Source: Brevibacillus fortis
Lineage (GTDB): Bacteria > Bacillota > Bacilli > Brevibacillales > Brevibacillaceae
Direction of reading: 5' to 3'
Length of the DNA stretch: 64,000 nt
Assembly: GCF_003013395.1 (NCBI RefSeq)
Contig: NZ_PXZM01000003.1
Span: 248,001 to 312,000, forward strand
Shown: positions 60,308 through 64,000 of the stretch, piece after piece
Position numbering within the stretch: the stretch's first letter is position 1
Layout: each line of letters opens with the position of its first letter
Translations under genes and position numbers: made by a program
Notes under the pieces: generated by a model
The model's input: only the letters and a program-made list of their open reading frames with translations
The model's database searches: none
What the model was told of the DNA's origin: nothing

Positions 60308-61497
60308 TTCAGGATCCCCATTTCTTTCCCAACTTTTTCGTAGATGCTAAGGGCACGATCCAACATTTCTTTGCTATGTGCCGCTGTTGGCATATTCCGT
60401 ACACGGCCCGTTCCTTTTGGTACAGTCGGGAATACGATCGCTTTCGCGTACACGCCCTCTTCATACAGTCGCTTGCTGAACTCTTGGGTCTGCTGTTCGT
60501 CTCCGATAATGCAAGGAGTGATAGGCGTTTCGCTATCGCCGATATTGAAGCCGAGTTCTTTCAAGCCTTTTTTGAGGTAGTGTCCGTTATCCCATAATTT
60601 GTCGTGCAGCTCTGTGCTGTTCATCAAAATATCGATAGCCGCAATGGAAGCAGCCACATCCGCTGGAGTCAGCGAAGTCGAGAACAGGAACGGTCTGCTG
60701 CGTACTTTGAGCCAGTCGATCAGCTCTTGACGTCCCGCTACATAACCGCCGACTACCCCGATTGCTTTGGAAAGGGTGCCGATTTGGAAGTCGATTTTAT
60801 CAGACAAGCCAAAATGCTTAACTGTTCCTGCCCCTTTACCGAGAACACCAGAGCCGTGGGCATCGTCTACATACGTAATCAAGTCATATTCTTCGGCTAC
60901 CTCTACGATTTCAGGCAGCTTGGCAACATCGCCATCCATTGAAAATACGCCGTCGGTAATGACCATCAGCTTTTTATATTTGCCGGACTCTTTTGCTTCC
61001 TTCGCTTTCGCACGCAGGTCATCGATATCCGAGTGATTCACACGGATAATTTGCGCACGAGACAGACGGCATCCATCAATAATGGAAGCGTGGTTCAACT
61101 CGTCAGATAGAATCGCATCGTCCTTGTCCATGACAGCAGAGATCGCAGCCATGTTGCAGTTAAAGCCAGATTGGTAAGCAATAGCAGCTTCTGTGTGCTT
61201 GAAGGCAGCGAGCTTTTCTTCCAGCTTTACATGCAAGTCCAAGGTACCATTAATCGTGCGTACAGCCCCTGCCCCTACGCCATATTTGCTTGCTGCTGCA
61301 ATCGCAGCATCCACAAGGCGTTGATCAGTAGCCAAGCCCAGATAGTTATTGGAGGAGAGGTTGATCAGTTCTTTTCCTGCAATCGTAATGACAGGACCGT
61401 TCGCGCTTTGCAATGGATCAATGACGTTATACAGTCCCTTACTCTTCAAATCTGCCAAATTTTCATGTAAAAAATGTTCAAGTGTTTTGCTCGCCAA
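60304..61497 (-). CDS. kbl: Glycine C-acetyltransferase (2-amino-3-ketobutyrate CoA ligase)
   Basis: PLP enzyme of 397 residues (E. coli Kbl has 398) that splits 2-amino-3-ketobutyrate with CoA to glycine and acetyl-CoA. PLP-binding Lys is in [29 protein letters not shown] and [14 protein letters not shown] are family marks. The start is set at the TTG at 61497, with GGAGGG 7 bases upstream; the longer ATG frame from 61524 uses this ribosome site as coding sequence. First gene of the kbl-tdh operon. Confidence 0.95.
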   Translation of the reverse strand: MASKTLEHFLHENLADLKSKGLYNVIDPLQSANGPVITIAGKELINLSSNNYLGLATDQRLVDAAIAAASKYGVGAGAVRTINGTLDLHVKLEEKLAAFKHTEAAIAYQSGFNCNMAAISAVMDKDDAILSDELNHASIIDGCRLSRAQIIRVNHSDIDDLRAKAKEAKESGKYKKLMVITDGVFSMDGDVAKLPEIVEVAEEYDLITYVDDAHGSGVLGKGAGTVKHFGLSDKIDFQIGTLSKAIGVVGGYVAGRQELIDWLKVRSRPFLFSTSLTPADVAASIAAIDILMNSTELHDKLWDNGHYLKKGLKELGFNIGDSETPITPCIIGDEQQTQEFSKRLYEEGVYAKAIVFPTVPKGTGRVRNMPTAAHSKEMLDRALSIYEKVGKEMGILK

Positions 61498-61744
61498 CGA
61501 GAATCCCTCCATTAATTCAGCCATCGATTAGTAAGTTCCACAAAAACAATTGTTCACGCTGTATGGACATATCATTGTGATAAAATTCGCATTAAATCAA
61601 CTTAATCTACAATCATCTTACCACCATTTACTTAAAACGTCCACATCACAAAGACATATTGTTAACGTTTTCAATCTTTTTCATTACAGCATTGTCATCT
61701 CTCCTACTTTCTCCTTTTGTCGTAATTCTTAGACTCCTACTAAA

Positions 61745-61789
61745 GAAAAAACCACTCTCCTGCTTCATGTGAGCAGATCGTGGCTTTTT
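61745..61789 (-). terminator. Terminator of the ferredoxin-like gene
   Basis: AAACCAC and GTGG.TTT with an inner CTGC/GCAG helix; the minus strand ends in TTTTTTC. Confidence 0.7.
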
Positions 61790-61791
61790 CC

Positions 61792-62169
61792 TCATTTTTT
61801 TGCCTTTTGTGACTTTAAGATACCAGGCTTGGTGTCTATCGTACGTACAAAGCCGTTCGTTTCAAAGCGATGCGTCATCAATGCCTCTACTGGTTTGCCG
61901 TTTTGAAAATGCTCTTCCACCAACAGTTGTGCATCTTCTGGCGTCACGTTTTCATACCAGATTCCTTCGGGGTACACGATCATCACGCATGCGTCCTCAC
62001 AGCGTCCGTTGCAGCGCGTGCGGGTTGTATGTACATAGTCATCCAAACCTGCGTTGGTAATCGCTTCGCGTATTGCTACCGTGACCTCTTCGCCACCCTT
62101 ACGCATACAGCTTCCACCATTACAGATCAGCACATGATGTCTCGTCTGAGATAAGTCCCATGTTGCCAC
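61792..62169 (-). CDS. [2Fe-2S] thioredoxin-like ferredoxin protein
   Basis: 125-residue soluble protein with the thioredoxin-fold [2Fe-2S] ferredoxin cysteines: ICNGGSC (Cys-x4-Cys) then TRCNGRCEDAC. Other conserved parts are VMIVYPEGIWYENVTPEDA and the Lys/Gln-rich end. The start is a GTG at 62169 with GGAGAGG 7 bases upstream; the frame stays open to 62208 without such a site. It is divergent from the recombinase at 62316. Electron partner unknown. Confidence 0.88.
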   Translation of the reverse strand: MATWDLSQTRHHVLICNGGSCMRKGGEEVTVAIREAITNAGLDDYVHTTRTRCNGRCEDACVMIVYPEGIWYENVTPEDAQLLVEEHFQNGKPVEALMTHRFETNGFVRTIDTKPGILKSQKAKK

Positions 62170-62266
62170 TATTAATCCTCTCCGTCCTTGTCCAACATCC
62201 ATACACACTCCTCATCATGACGGTTTCTTGTTCAATTTGCAATTCCCAGAACGTTTGGTTTTTGGT

Positions 62267-62280
62267 AGAATATATGTTCG
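62267..62280. promoter_or_regulatory. LexA-like SOS box upstream of recombinase
   Basis: AGAATATATGTTCG reads CGAACATATATTCT on the other strand, 12 of 14 positions of the Gram-positive SOS box CGAACATATGTTCG. It lies 36 bases before the recombinase start. Chance match possible. Confidence 0.4.
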
Positions 62281-62315
62281 TATACGTTTTACAAAAAGAT
62301 TTTGGTGGTGAAAGC

Positions 62316-63428
62316 ATGTCCGTTACCAAACAACGCGATGCCTTGCAGCTTTTGCAAATAGTTGGCTCCTATCCCTGGTATGTCGAAAAGTTTATTGAGC
62401 ATAAAAAATCAAAAAAGAATTCACCCTCCACCTTGCTTGGATACCTTCGCGATTTTTCTTTTTTCTTTCGCTGGATGATGACAGAAGGATTGAGTACCGC
62501 GACAGATATGAAGGACATTCCGTTAAGCGATTTGAATGACTTGAAGAAGGAAACGGTAGAAAGCTACATCTTATACTTGCAGGAATCGCATCTGTATGAG
62601 CGATCCGCGTTGCTCTCGAACCCTACCAAAAGCGCGAAGAAAGAGTACAGCGACCGTACCATCAGCAGAAAAATATCGAGCTTGAAATCGCTTTTTCATT
62701 ACTTGTCTGCCCTCGCTGAGGATGAGAATGGCGAATCGTATTTGACCCGGAACGTACTCGCCAAAATCGAGCTGGAGATCATAGAGCTGACTCCCCTCGC
62801 ACGCGCCCACGCCATCCGGGCAAAAATCCTGATTGACGACGAAATCTATCAATTCGTCGACTTTGTCTTTAACGGATATTTGGCCCATTGTGATACGGAA
62901 AAAAAGAGGCAGTATCACATGCAAAACCGCGACCGGGATACCGCCTTGATCGCGATGATTCTCTCCGGTGGCTTCCGTGTGTCAGAGATCGTCAGTCTCG
63001 ATCTATCCGACATTATTATGGAAAAAAACCAGCTGAAATTGATCCGCAAAGGAAAGAAAGAGGACGCACCTTTCTTCAGTGACTGGGGTAAGGAGTACTT
63101 AGCCAGATACTTGCAGCTGCGAGATAAATACAATCCCGCACCGCAGGAGGACGCTGTTTTTCTCGCTGTTTCCCCGACCAATCCAAATGGGCATCGCATC
63201 GAAGTGCGTTCTGTCCAGAAGCTCGTCAAAAAGTACGCCAAAGCATTCGGCATCCCTGATTTGTCTGTACATAAGCTTCGTCACAGCTTTGCTACGCAGT
63301 TTCTCCGCTTAAACCCTGACCCCCATCAACTCCAAGCACAACTGGGGCACTCCAAAATTGAAACAACCATGCAGTATGCCCATGTACTAGAAGATGCTCT
63401 GGGCAAGGCTGTAAACCGAACAACGTAA
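62316..63428 (+). CDS. Tyrosine recombinase, XerS-like
   Basis: 370-residue site-specific recombinase with all five catalytic residues: Arg in SGGFRVSEI, Lys in IRKGKKEDAPF, His-x-x-Arg in HKLRHSFATQ, His in QAQLGHSKIETT and Tyr in MQYAHV. The N-terminal SAM-like domain is about residues 15-150. It resembles XerS-type recombinases; it may resolve chromosome dimers, but no dif-like site was noticed. ATG 62316 with GGTGGTGA upstream is used; the frame reaches back to 62160 without support. Confidence 0.88.
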   Translation: MSVTKQRDALQLLQIVGSYPWYVEKFIEHKKSKKNSPSTLLGYLRDFSFFFRWMMTEGLSTATDMKDIPLSDLNDLKKETVESYILYLQESHLYERSALLSNPTKSAKKEYSDRTISRKISSLKSLFHYLSALAEDENGESYLTRNVLAKIELEIIELTPLARAHAIRAKILIDDEIYQFVDFVFNGYLAHCDTEKKRQYHMQNRDRDTALIAMILSGGFRVSEIVSLDLSDIIMEKNQLKLIRKGKKEDAPFFSDWGKEYLARYLQLRDKYNPAPQEDAVFLAVSPTNPNGHRIEVRSVQKLVKKYAKAFGIPDLSVHKLRHSFATQFLRLNPDPHQLQAQLGHSKIETTMQYAHVLEDALGKAVNRTT

Positions 63429-63445
63429 GAGTGTCTCAACAAAAA

Positions 63446-63487
63446 CAAGTGACCAATCTGCACACCACTGCGGACTGGTCACTTATT
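63446..63487. terminator. Bidirectional terminator
   Basis: AAGTGACCA and TGGTCACTT pair over a 20-base loop between the convergent recombinase and catalase genes. Confidence 0.8.
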
Positions 63488-63508
63488 TCGTGCTTTTTCC
63501 TCTTCCAT

Positions 63509-64000
63509 CTACATCCCCGCTGACCTTTGCAAGCGTTCCGCGATTTTCATAAAGTCTTCCCGCGACACACCTGGCGCAAATTCTTCAGGCAATTCATCTA
63601 GTTCTGGTACCGGGCCGCCATCCGGGACGCCTTGAATGACCTCAGCTGTGCCACCATCAGGCAATGGGCCGCGCCAAATCATGGCGATATCCTGATAATC
63701 CTGATAGCTGAATGTAAACAGCTTGCGATTCAGTCCCATCGCGATATACGGATGCGTTGCATCGAATTGTTCATTGTCGAGATCGGGTACAGGCAGCATT
63801 TTGGTCAAATCCACGCCGGTAGCGATCTCCAACGCTTTGGCGTACGCTACGATATGGACACCACCTCTGACGAGCAAGTAGCCGATCATGGCCCGAGCTG
63901 TAGGATGATCTGTCATTTCGTACACTCTCATCTTGTGCGTACGCGCTCCACATTCCAGAAAAAAGTTGTGCAAAAGATCAAGCACCAGATTCCCGCTCGA
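63509..64000 (-). CDS. Manganese catalase (CotJC/KatN family), 5' part outside window
   Basis: The last 163 residues of an Mn-catalase; the frame is open to the right edge and the codons there (SSGNLVLDLLHNFFLE) fit the family, so the ORF continues. Seen are GARTHKMRVYEMTDHPTAR, GYLLVRGGVHIVAYAKALE (metal-site helix with Glu/His) and the C-terminal tail EEFAPGVSREDFMKIAERL. It breaks down hydrogen peroxide with a dinuclear Mn centre, in the cell or in the spore coat as for CotJC. Confidence 0.9.
   Translation of the reverse strand, partial: SSGNLVLDLLHNFFLECGARTHKMRVYEMTDHPTARAMIGYLLVRGGVHIVAYAKALEIATGVDLTKMLPVPDLDNEQFDATHPYIAMGLNRKLFTFSYQDYQDIAMIWRGPLPDGGTAEVIQGVPDGGPVPELDELPEEFAPGVSREDFMKIAERLQRSAGM

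Noticed and set aside
1..64000. CRISPR arrays, tRNA or rRNA genes, transposase genes
   Set aside because: No regular short repeats with unique spacers, no tRNA cloverleaf with typical T-loop, and no transposase reading frame were seen.

Overview
The window looks like chromosomal DNA from an aerobic, endospore-forming, low-to-mid-GC Gram-positive bacterium, most likely Brevibacillus or a close relative. This is inference from gene content. The clues are a GerK-type germinant receptor operon, a CdaS-type sporulation diadenylate cyclase, a kip/pxp operon, a YpdA-type bacillithiol disulfide reductase, an SLH-domain glycosidase, an Mn-catalase of the spore-coat CotJC/KatN type, strong AGGAGG ribosome binding sites and many TTG/GTG starts. 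No rRNA, tRNA, CRISPR array, prophage or intact insertion sequence was seen.

Layout. 1-4612: a dipeptide/oligopeptide ABC importer (OppB-OppC-OppD, OppD cut by the left edge) divergent from an unusual three-part regulator, with a repeated motif between them. 4677-9446: an HSL-type esterase, a GNAT acetyltransferase, an EamA transporter and an OatA-like acyltransferase with an SGNH domain. 9447-10807: a sparse region with terminators and a probable small membrane protein. 10814-18641: a multicopper oxidase lipoprotein, a YoaA-type helicase, a Lin0512-family protein, an alkyltransferase-like (ATL) protein, oligopeptidase PepF and an M29 aminopeptidase. 18746-23675: CdaS, then an operon IclR-pcp-pxpB-pxpC-pxpA that can release pyroglutamate from peptides and open it to glutamate. 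23829-30507: a YitT protein, a DMT transporter, and a SWIM/SNF2 pair with a 42-residue ORF after it.

30535-40392: an EAL-PAS-histidine kinase fusion, an iron-regulated unit (Fur box, ABC exporter, FhuF-like protein), a Tat-exported P1 peptidase and a gerKB-gerKA-gerKC operon. 40680-50940: an MFS pump, a small membrane protein with a structured leader, a decayed MFS remnant, a LysE exporter, a TVP38-response regulator-kinase operon, a WYL/GyrI pair, a branched inverted-repeat element, and a small ethanolamine ammonia-lyase locus (receiver-only regulator, eutB, eutC). 51265-64000: Ada overlapping a DHA2 pump, an Rrf2 repressor with an operator over its own promoter, a BAAT-type acyl hydrolase, a HIT protein, YpdA, an SLH-GH18 protein, a 52-residue ORF, kbl-tdh threonine catabolism, a [2Fe-2S] ferredoxin-like protein, an XerS-like recombinase and a partial Mn-catalase.

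Shared themes are peptide and amino-acid scavenging (Opp, PepF, M29, Pcp/Pxp, Kbl/Tdh, EutBC), sporulation and germination signalling (CdaS, EAL-kinase, GerK), alkylation repair (Ada, ATL) and metal handling (multicopper oxidase, Fur-controlled ABC/FhuF). The points most worth a second look are the single-chain EAL-PAS-histidine kinase, the branched inverted-repeat element at 47654-47747, the structured leader at 42027-42186, the putative PrpR/GGDEF-like/winged-helix regulator with its repeats, and the stripped-down eut locus with a possible attenuator.
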